This document shows, in pieces, positions 53,365-63,043 of a stretch of DNA of 64,000 nt. Numbering within the stretch: position 1 is the first letter of the stretch; every line of letters starts with the position of its first letter. This DNA comes from Rhodocyclaceae bacterium (GTDB lineage: Bacteria > Pseudomonadota > Gammaproteobacteria > Burkholderiales > Rhodocyclaceae): positions 1 through 64,000 of the forward strand of contig JAOAHQ010000040.1 of NCBI GenBank assembly GCA_026415155.1. The letters run 5' to 3'. The notes under the pieces were generated by a model. It was not told the origin of the DNA, made no database searches, and saw only the letters and a program-made list of their open reading frames with translations. The position numbers were made by a program, and so were the translations under genes.

Positions 53365-55755
53365 ATGGAACACGCGGACATGTACAGCATGTATCCCAAG
53401 TTGGCCCAGGCCTTTGCCGAGGATTTGACGGCCTTTCCGCACAATCTGGTCGCCTTGCATCCGCGTCTGGCCAACAAGATCGAGGGGCAGTGGGGGACGA
53501 AGGATTGCGTGCGCACGCTCGAAGACCTGATGCTCTCCGACCGGCCCGACCGGCAAGGCTTTACTTTCGACGTCTTGCGCGAACTGTTCGTCCTCAAGGA
53601 GCTCCACGACGCGAAGTATCCGCAGTTCCTTTACAACGGCGCCGACCCTTTTTCGGCCGTCGTTTCCGATGTGGTGCGGGCAGATGTCGAGCGGCGCCGC
53701 GAGCAGGCCAAGCAAGAAGGGACTGGCCTGCGCGCGCGCCATAAGGCCCCCGAGGAGGTGCTCGTCGTCAAGCCGGCCAAGGCGGCTGACCAGGCGGAGA
53801 AAGAAAAGCCCCAGGAAGCGGCTGCCGAAAAGCCTGCGGAAAAGACCTCGAAGATCGCCCGCCTCAAGACCAAGTGGCCGGAAATCGAAAACCTCGACGA
53901 GCTGCGCCGCATCATGGCCGCGCGGGCGCGCGGCGAGCGCCTGCCCGAGCGCGATAAGCGCCAGATGGTCGAGCTGCTCAAGCACTATGTGGATTTGGAC
54001 GAAAAAGACATCGCGAACGCGATCAAGATCCAAGCCTCGCTCGGCAAGAAACGCGAGCCGATCGGCAAGATTCTCTTGATGATGGGCGTCATCGACGAGG
54101 AATACATCACGCGCGCCTTGTGCCTGCAGTATGGCGTCTTGATGGTCAATCTGCAGCGCTTTCAGATTCCGCCCGAGGTGATCAAGCTCATTCCGCTCGA
54201 CGTGGCGAGAAAGCACCGCGCCGTGCCGGTTGCCATGCTCGAGGGCGTGCTCTTCCTCGCCGTCGAGAATCCCTTCAGTTTCAACGAGCGCGAGTACTTC
54301 GCCTTTCTGACCAAGCGCAAGATCGAGCTCGTGATGGCTTCGACAGGCCAGATCACGCATCGGCTCGCCGAGTACGGCCAGGTGCAGTCGGTCAAGCAAG
54401 GCGCCCAGGAATTCAAGACGCTGGCGAGCAAGGCGCTCGGCGACAAGGCCGTGGCCGGCATCACGATCGAGGCCGAGCCGGAATTAGAAGCCGAAGAGTC
54501 CATCAGCCAGGACGATGCCTCCATCGTCGGCCTCGTCAACAAGATCATTTCCGACGCGGCCGAGATCGGCGCCTCCGACATTCACATCGAATGTTTTCCT
54601 GGGGAAGCGCTCGCCCATATCCGCTTCCGGCGCGATGGCCTGATGGAAGAGTATTCGCAATACTCGGCCCAGTATCACCGCGCCGTCGTCTCGCGCATCA
54701 AGATCATGTCGAGCCTCAACATCGCCGAGCGGCGCCTGCCGCAGGATGGCAAGATCAGCTTCGTCCGCCCGGGCAAGGAGCGCCTCGATCTGCGCGTGGC
54801 GACTATCCCGACGACGCGCGGCATCGAGAACGTCACGATCCGCCTCTTGCATGCCGGCGAACCGCTGCCGATCGATCAGCTCAAGATGAGCGAGCGGGAC
54901 ATGGCGGTATTCCGGCGCCTGATCGCCAAGCCCTACGGCCTTTTCCTGGTCTGCGGCCCGACTGGCAGCGGCAAGACGACCACGCTGCATTCAGCCTTGC
55001 GCGAGTTGAATACGCCAGAGAAGAAGATCTGGACAGCCGAGGATCCGGTCGAGATCGTGCAGAAGAACATCAGCCAGGTGCAAGTCAATGCCCAAATCGG
55101 CTGGACCTTCGCGATGGCACTGCGCGCTTTTTTGCGCGCCGATCCGGACATCATCATGATCGGCGAGATGCGCGACCTCGAAACCGCCAAGATCGCTGTC
55201 GAGGCCTCGATGACCGGTCATTTGGTGCTCTCGACGTTGCACACCAACTCGGCCTCGGAAACCGCTGCGCGCCTGCTCGATCTCGGCATGGATCCGTTCA
55301 ACCTCGCCGATGCGATGATCGGCGTGCTCGCGCAGCGTTTGACGCGCCGTCTGTGTGCGAAATGCGCCGAGCCGCGTGAGCTATCCCTCGCCGAGGCCGA
55401 GGAACTCGCCGCCGAATACTATTTCTCGGCCTATCAGCGCCTGCCTTCGATGGCCGAGAAGGAAGCCATCCTCCACGATTGGCAGGAACGTCTCATGAAG
55501 GGTAAGCCAGTGAGTCTTTGGCAGGCGGGGGGTTGCGCCGTTTGTGCCAATGAAGGCTACAAGGGCCGGGTAGCGCTTTTCGAAATGCTCGAGGTGACGC
55601 CACAGATCCGCGAGCTGATCGCCCATCGCGCCTCGGCGGCCGACTTTCAACGCATTGCCGTCGTGCAGGGCATGCGCACCCTCAAGCAAGATGGCATCGA
55701 GAAAGCCATCATGGGGCTTACCGACATGAACCAAGTGCGCGCCGTCTGCAACTGA
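53365..55755 (+). CDS. GspE/PilB-type secretion ATPase, long N-terminus
   Basis: Cytoplasmic ATPase of type II secretion or type IV pilus machines. The 796-residue protein has an N-terminal domain of about 110 residues that I do not recognise, a Lys/Glu/Ala-rich linker, an MshEN-like c-di-GMP-binding type domain (IGKILLMMGVIDEEYITRAL), and the motor: GPTGSGKTTTLHSAL, DIIMIGEMRDLETAKI, TGHLVLSTLHTNSA, plus a tetracysteine zinc site (CAKC and CAVC). I chose the ATG at 53365 because GGAG lies 8 bases before. No other secretion genes are adjacent; it is probably an orphan motor for a pilus encoded elsewhere. Confidence 0.9.
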   Translation: MEHADMYSMYPKLAQAFAEDLTAFPHNLVALHPRLANKIEGQWGTKDCVRTLEDLMLSDRPDRQGFTFDVLRELFVLKELHDAKYPQFLYNGADPFSAVVSDVVRADVERRREQAKQEGTGLRARHKAPEEVLVVKPAKAADQAEKEKPQEAAAEKPAEKTSKIARLKTKWPEIENLDELRRIMAARARGERLPERDKRQMVELLKHYVDLDEKDIANAIKIQASLGKKREPIGKILLMMGVIDEEYITRALCLQYGVLMVNLQRFQIPPEVIKLIPLDVARKHRAVPVAMLEGVLFLAVENPFSFNEREYFAFLTKRKIELVMASTGQITHRLAEYGQVQSVKQGAQEFKTLASKALGDKAVAGITIEAEPELEAEESISQDDASIVGLVNKIISDAAEIGASDIHIECFPGEALAHIRFRRDGLMEEYSQYSAQYHRAVVSRIKIMSSLNIAERRLPQDGKISFVRPGKERLDLRVATIPTTRGIENVTIRLLHAGEPLPIDQLKMSERDMAVFRRLIAKPYGLFLVCGPTGSGKTTTLHSALRELNTPEKKIWTAEDPVEIVQKNISQVQVNAQIGWTFAMALRAFLRADPDIIMIGEMRDLETAKIAVEASMTGHLVLSTLHTNSASETAARLLDLGMDPFNLADAMIGVLAQRLTRRLCAKCAEPRELSLAEAEELAAEYYFSAYQRLPSMAEKEAILHDWQERLMKGKPVSLWQAGGCAVCANEGYKGRVALFEMLEVTPQIRELIAHRASAADFQRIAVVQGMRTLKQDGIEKAIMGLTDMNQVRAVCN

Positions 55756-55776
55756 TCCCCTAGCGACTGCGCTTGA

Positions 55777-57015
55777 TCAAGGCAGCCGTGTTTCGAGGGC
55801 GAGCAAATCGGCGATCGTTTCGCGGCGGCGCACGAGATACATCGTTGCGCCATCGACCATGACCTCGGCGGCGCGCGGCCGCGTGTTGTAGTTCGAGCTC
55901 ATCACCATGCCATAGGCGCCGGCCGAGTGGATGGCCAACAGATCTCCGGGCGCGAGGGCAAGCCACCGATCGTGCCCGAGAAAGTCGCCCGATTCGCAGA
56001 CCGGGCCGACGATTTCGTAGCATTGCGCCTCATTAGCCGTCCCGCCAGCGCCGACTTTGACGATCTCGTGATAGGCCTCATAAAGCGCCGGCCGCGCGAG
56101 GTCGTTCATCGCCGCATCGACGACGGCGAAGTTTTTTACCTCGCCGTGCTTGAGCAGTTCGACGCGCGTCAATAAGACGCCTGCATTGCCGACGAGCGAA
56201 CGGCCTGGTTCGAAGATGAGGCGCTCCGGGCGCCCTTCCAACTCTTGAAGGATCGGCGCGAGATATTCGGCCACGCTCGGCACGGCTTCGTCGCGATAGC
56301 GGATGCCCATGCCGCCGCCGAGGTCGATATGGTGCAAAACGATGCCTTCTTGGGCCAGCGCATCGACGAGCGTGAGAATCTTTGCCGCAGCCTCGGCGGC
56401 TGGTGCGGGATCGAGCAGCTGTGAGCCGATGTGGCAATCGATGCCGCGCACCTCGAGATGCGGCAATTGGGCGGCGCGACGGTAGAGCGTCAGGGCTTCG
56501 TCGAATGGCACGCCGAATTTGGCAGTTCTGAGCCCCGTCGAGATATAGGGGTGGGTCTTGGGGTCGACGTTCGGGTTGACGCGCAGCGAAACCGGCGCGC
56601 GTTTGCCCATTTCGGCAGCGACGGTGTCGAGCGTTTCGAGCTCGGCGGCCGATTCGACGTTGAAGCAAAGGATGCCGGCGGCGAGCGCCTGCCGCATCTC
56701 GGCGCGCGTCTTGCCGACGCCGGAGAAGACGACCTTGGCCGGATCGCCGCCCGCGGCGATGACGCGCTCAAGCTCACCGCCCGAGACGATGTCGAAACCG
56801 GCGCCGAGGCGCGCGAAGACATCGAGCACGGCGAGGTTGGAATTTGCTTTCACCGCGTAGCAGATGAGCGCATCGCGTCCGGCCAGGGCCTGTCGATAGG
56901 CGGCGAAGGCGGCCGTGAGCGCCGCGCGCGAATACACATAGCAGGGTGTGCCATAGCGCGCGGCGATTTCGTCGAGCGCCACGCCCTCGACATGAGTGGT
57001 AGTGATGGGATTCAT
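55777..57015 (-). CDS. lysA: Diaminopimelate decarboxylase LysA
   Basis: PLP enzyme making lysine. The 412-residue protein has the PLP-lysine motif LICYAVKANSNLAVLD, VNPNVDPKTHPYISTG, the GGGMGIRY loop, the FEPGRSLVGNAG phosphate site and VGPVCESGDFLG. It follows lptM and overlaps it by 4 bases, a typical proteobacterial pair. A perfect 19 bp repeat copy encodes VGAGGTA between the strand IVKV and VGPVCE, where homologues are variable. Confidence 0.96.
   Translation of the reverse strand: MNPITTTHVEGVALDEIAARYGTPCYVYSRAALTAAFAAYRQALAGRDALICYAVKANSNLAVLDVFARLGAGFDIVSGGELERVIAAGGDPAKVVFSGVGKTRAEMRQALAAGILCFNVESAAELETLDTVAAEMGKRAPVSLRVNPNVDPKTHPYISTGLRTAKFGVPFDEALTLYRRAAQLPHLEVRGIDCHIGSQLLDPAPAAEAAAKILTLVDALAQEGIVLHHIDLGGGMGIRYRDEAVPSVAEYLAPILQELEGRPERLIFEPGRSLVGNAGVLLTRVELLKHGEVKNFAVVDAAMNDLARPALYEAYHEIVKVGAGGTANEAQCYEIVGPVCESGDFLGHDRWLALAPGDLLAIHSAGAYGMVMSSNYNTRPRAAEVMVDGATMYLVRRRETIADLLALETRLP
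56036..56054 (-). repeat. Dispersed 19 bp repeat (perfect copy)
   Basis: Exact consensus in lysA, sense direction, read as VGAGGTA, the same peptide as in the HerA-like gene. Confidence 0.85.
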
Positions 57016-57200
57016 CGCTCGCTCGCCGTCGCAGCGGGACGCACGGCGCTGCTATGATCCGGGCTTACCGCTTGAGGGGTAATCGTGGGCTTGGTGGGCG
57101 GGAGTGGGGCGGGCGGCAGGGTCAGCTGGCCTTTGTTGCCGCAGGCGGCGAGCACGAGACTGCTGGCCAAAAGGGTGAGCCCATGACGAAGGAAGTGCAT
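57012..57200 (-). CDS. lptM: LptM-like small lipoprotein
   Basis: A 62-residue lipoprotein (lipobox VLAACGNKGQL) with a Pro/Thr-rich tail. The CGNKGQLTLPP motif is that of LptM (YifL), which assists folding of the LPS translocon LptDE. Position before lysA and next to cyaY is the classical context. Confidence 0.9.
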   Translation of the reverse strand: MHFLRHGLTLLASSLVLAACGNKGQLTLPPAPLPPTKPTITPQAVSPDHSSAVRPAATASER

Positions 57201-57235
57201 GACTAGAATGTTAACATGACGGGGGATGACCTCGA

Positions 57236-57568
57236 ATGGAAGAAAAGGAATTCATCGCGCTGGCGGATGAGGCGCTCGAACGGCTCATGGCGGCGCTCGA
57301 ACGCCTCCAGAACGAAGAAACCGCCGATTTCGATTTCGAGATGAAGCCGGGAGGCATCCTCGAGATCGATTGCGGCGTCGGCGGCAAGATCATCGTCAAT
57401 CGTCATGCCGCGGCGCGCGAGATTTGGGTGGCGGCGCGGTCTGGCGGCTATCACTTCCGCCCCGAGCGCGGCCGTTGGATCGGGACGCGCGATGGCGCTG
57501 ACTGGGCCGATGTCTTGTCGCGCTGTCTTAGCGAGCAGACGGGCGCGTCGCTTCGGTTGGACTGTTAG
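57236..57568 (+). CDS. cyaY: Frataxin homologue CyaY
   Basis: Iron-binding regulator of Fe-S cluster assembly. The 110-residue protein has the acidic first helix (EKEFIALADEALERLMAALE), FDFEMKPGGILEIDC and the sheet region HAAAREIWVAARSGGYHF. Divergent from lptM-lysA and convergent with mrcA, whose end it overlaps by 41 bases. Confidence 0.94.
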   Translation: MEEKEFIALADEALERLMAALERLQNEETADFDFEMKPGGILEIDCGVGGKIIVNRHAAAREIWVAARSGGYHFRPERGRWIGTRDGADWADVLSRCLSEQTGASLRLDC

Positions 57569-59915
57569 GCATGGCCACGCGTCGCTCGGGCGCAATCGGC
57601 CGCAGCAGCGCATCTTCGACCGGCGCGGGCGGCTGCGTTGGCGCGGGTGACGGCTCGTGCTCACTGGCCTTGGCAGGTTCAGGGAGCGCTTCGCTGTAGA
57701 GGTAATCGCTGATCGCTTGACCCGTCACGGGATCATGGCTCGTGACGCGCATGAGGCCGCTGGGCATCTCGCGTTGCATTTCGGGCACGCCTTTCAAGGC
57801 CGTTTCCATGAATCCGATCCAGATCGGCAGCGCGGCCGCTCCCCCCGTCTCGCCGCTGCCCAGGCGCCTGGGTTGGTCGAAACCGATCCAGGCGACCCCG
57901 ACCAGCGTCGGGTGATAGCCGCAGAACCAGGCATCGACGTAATCGTTCGTCGTACCCGTCTTGCCAGCGAGATCGTCGCGCTTCAAGACCTGCCGGGCGC
58001 GCGCTGCCGTGCCGCGGCGCACGACTTCCTTGAGCATGCTGTCCATGAGCCAGGCATTGCGCGCGTCGATGACGCGTAAGGATTCATCGCCTGCGCGGGC
58101 AGGCTGGGTCTCGGCCAAGACGCGATCATTGGCATCGAGGATCTTCTTGACGAGGTAAGGGGTGATCTTGTAGCCGCCATTGGCGAACACGGCATAGGCG
58201 GCGAGCTGCTGCCAGGGGGTCACGCTGCCGGCACCGAGCGCCAAGGTGAGATAGGGCGGATTCTTCTCGGCATCGAAGCCGAAACGCGTGACGTAGTCCT
58301 GCGCATAATGCGGGCCGATGGCGCGGATCAAACGGATCGACACCATGTTTTTCGACTTGGCGAGTGCCGTGCGCAAGGTCATCGGCCCTTCGTATTTGCC
58401 GTCGTAGTTTTTCGGCTCCCAGGCCTGGCTGCCGGTTTCCTCGGCAGAGATCGACAGCGGTTCATCGGGTAGCACCGAGATCGGCGTAAAACCCTTTTCG
58501 AGCGCCGCGGAATAGACAAAGGGCTTCATGCTCGAGCCGGGTTGGCGCCAGGCCTGGGTGACGTGGTTGAATTTGTTGCGGTTGAAATCGAAGCCGCCGA
58601 CGAGCGCGCGGATCGCGCCGTCGCTGGGATCGGCGGCGACGAAGGCGGCCTCGACCTCAGGCCACTGCGCGATCTGCCAAGCGCCTTTCTCTTGCGTCAA
58701 ACGGATGATCGCACCGCGCCGCAAGCGCTTGTTGGGCGGCGCTTTCTCGTCGAGCATCGGCTTGGCGAATTTGAGGCCGGCGCCCTCGATCGTGACGATT
58801 TCCCCTCCCGGCAAATAGGCGCGCAGCTGCTCGGCGCTGGCCGAAAGGACGAGGGCGAGGCGCAAGTCCTCGTCGTCGTCATAGTCGCTTAGCAATTCTT
58901 CGAGCTGCTCGTCATCGTCGCGGCTGATGCCTTTCATGTCGACATAGCCTTCAGCGCCGCGGTAACCGTGACGGCGATCGTAGGCGAGTACCGCCTGCCG
59001 CAGGCTGCGCCAGGCCGCTTCTTGTTCGCGGCGCGTGATCGTCGTGATGACCTTGAGGCCAGCTTCATACACCCCTTGCGGAAACGTCTCGGCCACGATC
59101 TGGCGCGCCATTTCTGCGGCATGGTCGGCCCGCAGTGGAAAGTGGTCGATCTGGCGGCTAGCGTGAATCGGTTGCGACTTTGCAGCTTCGTATTGGGCAT
59201 CGGTGATGAAGTCGAGCTCGCGCATGCGGCGCAAGACGTAGAGCTGACGCAGCTTGGCGCGCTTAGGATTCGCGGCCGGGTTGTAGGCAGAGGGTGCCTT
59301 GGGCAATCCGGCGAGCATGGCCGTTTCGGCGAGGTTGAGCTCGTTAAGCGACTTGTTGAAGTAAATGCGCGCCGCGGCTGCGAAGCCATAGGCGCGCTGA
59401 CCGAGATAGATCTGGTTGACGTAAAGCTGCAAGATCTCGTCCTTCGACAAGCTGCTTTCGATCTTGAAGGCGAGCAGGGCCTCGTAAAGCTTCCTCGTCA
59501 GCGTCTTTTCCGAGGACAGGAAAAAATTGCGCGCCACTTGCATCGTGATCGTCGAAGCGCCCTGCCGCTTGCCACCGCCGACGAAATTCGCATAGGCGGC
59601 CCGCAGCACGCCCATGAAGTCGATGCCCGCATGTTGGTAAAAACGTTCGTCCTCGGCGGCGAGGATCGCCTGCTTCATGGTCTCCGGGACATCCTGAATG
59701 CGCACGAAGTGGCGCCGCTCCTCGCCAAACTCGCCGATCAGATGGCCGTCCTCGGTATAGACGCGCAAAGGAATCTTCGGCCGGTAGTCGGTGAGGATGT
59801 CGACTGAGGGGAGACGTGGGTAGGCCAGGATCAGCACGATGCCCACGAGGGCCAGTAGCGAGAGGGCAGCACCCGCGATAAGCGCGAGCGGCAGAAGGGC
59901 CCAGCGTGTCATCAT
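57528..59915 (-). CDS. mrcA: Penicillin-binding protein 1A
   Basis: Bifunctional peptidoglycan synthase. The 795-residue protein has one membrane helix near the start (LLPLALIAGAALSLLALVGI), the glycosyltransferase motif EDERFYQHAGIDFMGVLRAA and GKRQGASTITMQVARN, an acid-rich insert (about 330-380, DDDEQLEELLSDYDDDED), and the transpeptidase with GSSMKPFVY, SKN and KTGTT boxes. I chose the ATG at 59915; the frame extends upstream only to a TTG. It is divergent from pilM, the standard arrangement. Confidence 0.95.
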   Translation of the reverse strand: MMTRWALLPLALIAGAALSLLALVGIVLILAYPRLPSVDILTDYRPKIPLRVYTEDGHLIGEFGEERRHFVRIQDVPETMKQAILAAEDERFYQHAGIDFMGVLRAAYANFVGGGKRQGASTITMQVARNFFLSSEKTLTRKLYEALLAFKIESSLSKDEILQLYVNQIYLGQRAYGFAAAARIYFNKSLNELNLAETAMLAGLPKAPSAYNPAANPKRAKLRQLYVLRRMRELDFITDAQYEAAKSQPIHASRQIDHFPLRADHAAEMARQIVAETFPQGVYEAGLKVITTITRREQEAAWRSLRQAVLAYDRRHGYRGAEGYVDMKGISRDDDEQLEELLSDYDDDEDLRLALVLSASAEQLRAYLPGGEIVTIEGAGLKFAKPMLDEKAPPNKRLRRGAIIRLTQEKGAWQIAQWPEVEAAFVAADPSDGAIRALVGGFDFNRNKFNHVTQAWRQPGSSMKPFVYSAALEKGFTPISVLPDEPLSISAEETGSQAWEPKNYDGKYEGPMTLRTALAKSKNMVSIRLIRAIGPHYAQDYVTRFGFDAEKNPPYLTLALGAGSVTPWQQLAAYAVFANGGYKITPYLVKKILDANDRVLAETQPARAGDESLRVIDARNAWLMDSMLKEVVRRGTAARARQVLKRDDLAGKTGTTNDYVDAWFCGYHPTLVGVAWIGFDQPRRLGSGETGGAAALPIWIGFMETALKGVPEMQREMPSGLMRVTSHDPVTGQAISDYLYSEALPEPAKASEHEPSPAPTQPPAPVEDALLRPIAPERRVAMPNSPTEATRPSAR

Positions 59916-60139
59916 GCGTAAAGCAGCTTGCGCCAAATTATCAATTCTATTCGAGAACGCCAGAAAGCGGTGGCGACAAAAAGAGATTGAGTTAACAAGA
60001 AAAAGTTGCGAAGATGCATCACGAGGAGTATCCGGAAGAGTGCGTCGCGCAGTTTTTCTTTACATGACGATAGGTTGCTGTTAGCATTTCACTTAAAGTG
60101 TTGGATTGTTGTGTAACAAATTGAAATAAAAGGAATGCC
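59916..60139. promoter_or_regulatory. AT-rich divergent region between mrcA and pilM
   Basis: 224 bases without a gene, clearly AT-richer than mrcA. It must carry promoters for both directions; I see no unambiguous -35/-10 pair or sigma-54 element. Confidence 0.5.
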
Positions 60140-61231
60140 TTGGAGATAGATCTTTCGATCCTTAACCCGAAGTCGCGACCGCTGATAGGGCTGGATGTTG
60201 GCTCTTCAGCTGTCAAGATGGTCGAGCTATCCGGCAGTCCGTCCGCGGGCATCAGGCTCGAAGCCTATGCGATCGAACCGATCCCGCCTGGTGCAGTGGT
60301 GGATGGCAGCATTTCGAACGTGTCTTCCAATCTGCCGGCCATCTCGGAGTCGATCGCTCGCTGCTGGAAGCGCCTAGCGACTTCGACCCGCTATGTCGCC
60401 ATGGCTTTGCCTGCTGCGGCGGTCATTACCAAGAAAATCGTCCTCCCCGCCAACCTGCGCGAAACGGAGATGGAAGTGCAGGTCGAGTCAGAGGCAAACC
60501 AATACATCCCCTTTGCTATTGAAGAGGTAAATCTTGATTTTCAGGTGATCGGTCCGGCACAGAATTCACCTGAAGAGGTCGAAGTGCTGATCGCCGCATC
60601 TCGCAAGGAGGGGGTCGAGGACCGGGTCGCCTGCGCCGAGGGGGCAAACCTAAAGCCGGTCATCATGGACATGGAAACCTATGCTGCGCTCGCTGCCTTT
60701 GAGCTGGTGCGCAGCCAGTTGCCAGATGACAGTGAGGAGAAGATTTATGCCCTCGTCGATATCGGCGCCCATGCTCTGCGTGTCGGCATGTTCCGAGGCG
60801 ATATGGAAATCTATCGACGCGAGCAGGCCTTTGGCGGCAATCAATTGACTCAGGACATGGTACGGGCCTATGGCATGAGCTATGAGGAGGCTGAGGCGCT
60901 CAAGCGTACCGGGCCGATGCCAGACAATTTCGAAACAGAAATCCTGCGTCCCTACCTCGACAATTTAGCGCTGGAAATCTCGCGGGCGTTGCAGTTTTAC
61001 TTTACTTCGACGACATATGGCGAGGTAGATCATGTCGTGCTGATGGGCGGAGGGGCCTTGGTGCCTGGCATTGCCGAGGTCGTGACGGATCGGACCCAGA
61101 TCGATACGCTCGTGGCGAACCCTTTCGCGAAAATGGCGCTCTCCCAAAAAGTTCGCCCCAAAAATTTGTTGAATGACGCAGCCTCTCTCATGGTTGCCTG
61201 TGGTCTAGCGCTGCGGAGATTTGATCAGTGA
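60140..61231 (+). CDS. pilM: Type IV pilus assembly ATPase-like protein PilM
   Basis: Actin-like cytoplasmic protein of the pilus alignment complex, binds the PilN N-terminus. The 363-residue protein has LIGLDVGSSAVKMVELSG (phosphate 1), ALVDIGAHALRVGMF (phosphate 2) and VVLMGGGALVPGIAEVV (adenosine). The start is a TTG after AAGGA; the ATG at 60135 is closed at once by a stop. It overlaps pilN by 4 bases. Confidence 0.95.
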   Translation: MEIDLSILNPKSRPLIGLDVGSSAVKMVELSGSPSAGIRLEAYAIEPIPPGAVVDGSISNVSSNLPAISESIARCWKRLATSTRYVAMALPAAAVITKKIVLPANLRETEMEVQVESEANQYIPFAIEEVNLDFQVIGPAQNSPEEVEVLIAASRKEGVEDRVACAEGANLKPVIMDMETYAALAAFELVRSQLPDDSEEKIYALVDIGAHALRVGMFRGDMEIYRREQAFGGNQLTQDMVRAYGMSYEEAEALKRTGPMPDNFETEILRPYLDNLALEISRALQFYFTSTTYGEVDHVVLMGGGALVPGIAEVVTDRTQIDTLVANPFAKMALSQKVRPKNLLNDAASLMVACGLALRRFDQ

Positions 61232-61806
61232 TCCGGATCAACCTGCTTCCTCACCGAGCTGAGCGGCGCAAGTTGCTGCGCCAGCAGTTTTATGTCCTGG
61301 CGGGGTTGATTGTCGTTCTGGCGGGTCTGATTTGGTTTGCGGGCTACGCCTACATCAATAGGCTGATCGAGCGGCAGGTTGATGCGAACAATTTCCTCAA
61401 GAAGGAAATCGCCATCCTGGATGAGCAGATCAAGGAAATCAAGAAACTGCAGGATGAAATTGAGGCACTCAAGAAGCGGAAGGAAGTAATCGAAGAGCTC
61501 CAAGCCAATCGTTCAGAGACGGTGCATATGTTCAACGAACTGGCCAAAAGGTTGCCGACAGGTGTCTATCTGACATCGATCAAGCAGGATCAGCAGAAAA
61601 TCGCTCTGACAGGCTATGCACAGTCCAATGCACGAGTCTCAACGCTGATGCGTAATCTCGACGAGTCACCCGTATTCGAGAGGCCGACGCTGATACAAAT
61701 CAAAGCTGCCATGGTGGGCAAGACTCGCCTCAATGAATTTGAGTTGAATATCTTTTTCACCCGGCAAACGGCGGAAACTGGAGCTAAACCAGGAGGGAAG
61801 CCATGA
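61228..61806 (+). CDS. pilN: Type IV pilus assembly protein PilN
   Basis: Inner-membrane protein with the conserved cytosolic tail MIRINLLPHRAERRKLLRQQ that docks into PilM, one transmembrane helix (YVLAGLIVVLAGLIWFAGYA), a coiled coil (about 60-100) and a ferredoxin-like periplasmic domain. GTG start overlapping pilM. 192 residues. From this gene on, the sequence is notably less GC-rich. Confidence 0.96.
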   Translation: MIRINLLPHRAERRKLLRQQFYVLAGLIVVLAGLIWFAGYAYINRLIERQVDANNFLKKEIAILDEQIKEIKKLQDEIEALKKRKEVIEELQANRSETVHMFNELAKRLPTGVYLTSIKQDQQKIALTGYAQSNARVSTLMRNLDESPVFERPTLIQIKAAMVGKTRLNEFELNIFFTRQTAETGAKPGGKP

Positions 61807-62498
61807 AAAAGCCGGATATCCCAAAAATTCCTAAAATTGACCTTTCGAAATTCGATATCAAGGCTATTGCTGAAGATTTCAAGGCCCTGGATCCGAAAGA
61901 TCCTGGAGCATGGCCGCTCATTCCGCGTCTTGCTGTCCTGTTGGGTCTGTTTTTAGCCGTGCTCTTCCTGGCTGCATGGTTTGGGTGGCAAGAGCAGTAT
62001 AAGGAGCTCGATGCCAAACGGCAAGAAGAGGCAAAACTGAAGAACGATTGGCTCGATAAAAAGAAAAAAGCTATCAACTTGGAAGAATATAGGAATCAGC
62101 TCGTCGAAATTGAAAGCTCATTCGGGGCCCTTCTCAAGCAGTTACCGAATGCTGCCGAGATGGAATCTCTGTTGGTCGATATCAATCAGGCAGGCCTTGG
62201 GCGAGGGTTGTCTTTTGAGTTGTTCAAGCCAGGAACAGAGGTAAAAAAAGAATTCTATGCCGAGCTCCCAATCACGATAAATATTGCTGGTTCGTATCAT
62301 GATTTTGGGGCATTCGCGGGTGATGTGGCGAAGCTGCCAAGAATCGTGACACTGAATAATTTGTCGGTGGCTCCGATGAAGGGGAGTCAGAAACTTCTGA
62401 TGACGGGTACGGCCAAGACATTCAGATACCTCAGCGAAGAGGAAATGGCATCAAGCAAAAAAGCTCCTCCAGCAAAAACGCAGGGAGCGAAGAAATGA
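61803..62498 (+). CDS. pilO: Type IV pilus assembly protein PilO
   Basis: Partner of PilN in the alignment complex. The 231-residue protein has an N-terminal cytosolic stretch with Lys/Pro repeats (IPKIPKIDLSKFDIKAI), one transmembrane helix (LAVLLGLFLAVLFLAAWFGW), a coiled coil (about 75-115) and a periplasmic domain (ELPITINIAGSYHDFGAFAG). Overlaps pilN and pilP by 4 bases. Confidence 0.95.
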   Translation: MKKPDIPKIPKIDLSKFDIKAIAEDFKALDPKDPGAWPLIPRLAVLLGLFLAVLFLAAWFGWQEQYKELDAKRQEEAKLKNDWLDKKKKAINLEEYRNQLVEIESSFGALLKQLPNAAEMESLLVDINQAGLGRGLSFELFKPGTEVKKEFYAELPITINIAGSYHDFGAFAGDVAKLPRIVTLNNLSVAPMKGSQKLLMTGTAKTFRYLSEEEMASSKKAPPAKTQGAKK

Positions 62499-63043
62499 TC
62501 TGGCGGTATTTTGTTTTTTCAGCGATGCTTTTGCTGTCGGCATGTGGCGGTGGGGAGCACGTCGAAATCAGGCAGTGGATGGAAGAAGCCTCGCGTAATT
62601 TACACAAAGGAATTCCGCCGTTGCCAGAACTAAAGCCCTTCCCGATCATTGCCTATGAAGCCGGCTCGGAGCCCGATCCGTTTGGTCCAGGTCGGTTGGA
62701 ACCAGAGCGTCTCGTGGCAACAGGTAAATTTGCGCCAGATTTCAATCGGCCGCGTGAGCAACTCGAAAACTTCCCATTGGAATCTATTAGTTTCATAGGG
62801 CTAGTCACCAAAAACAAAAACAAGGAACGATATGCCTTGGTGAAGGTGCAGGGAGTGATCTATCAGGTGACGAAGGGTAATTATATGGGGCTCGACTTTG
62901 GTCGAGTCGTCGATATAACAGAAAACGAAATCATATTGAAGGAAAGGGTTCAGGATCCTACAGGGCAGACTTCTGACTGGGTGGAGAGAGAAGCTGTACT
63001 CCAGCTGGTCGCAGATGCAGAAGCTAAAGGGGGCAGCAAATGA
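62495..63043 (+). CDS. pilP: Type IV pilus lipoprotein PilP
   Basis: Inner-membrane lipoprotein linking PilNO to the secretin PilQ. The 182-residue precursor has a lipobox (LLLSACGG) and the HR domain: FPLESISFIGLVTKNKNKER, ALVKVQGVIYQVTKGNYMGL and GRVVDITENEIILKE. Overlaps pilO and pilQ by 4 bases. Confidence 0.95.
   Translation: MIWRYFVFSAMLLLSACGGGEHVEIRQWMEEASRNLHKGIPPLPELKPFPIIAYEAGSEPDPFGPGRLEPERLVATGKFAPDFNRPREQLENFPLESISFIGLVTKNKNKERYALVKVQGVIYQVTKGNYMGLDFGRVVDITENEIILKERVQDPTGQTSDWVEREAVLQLVADAEAKGGSK

Noticed and set aside
57957..57976. Further copy of the 19 bp repeat in mrcA
   Set aside because: The resemblance comes from codons of the conserved transpeptidase KTG box, and the left half does not match.
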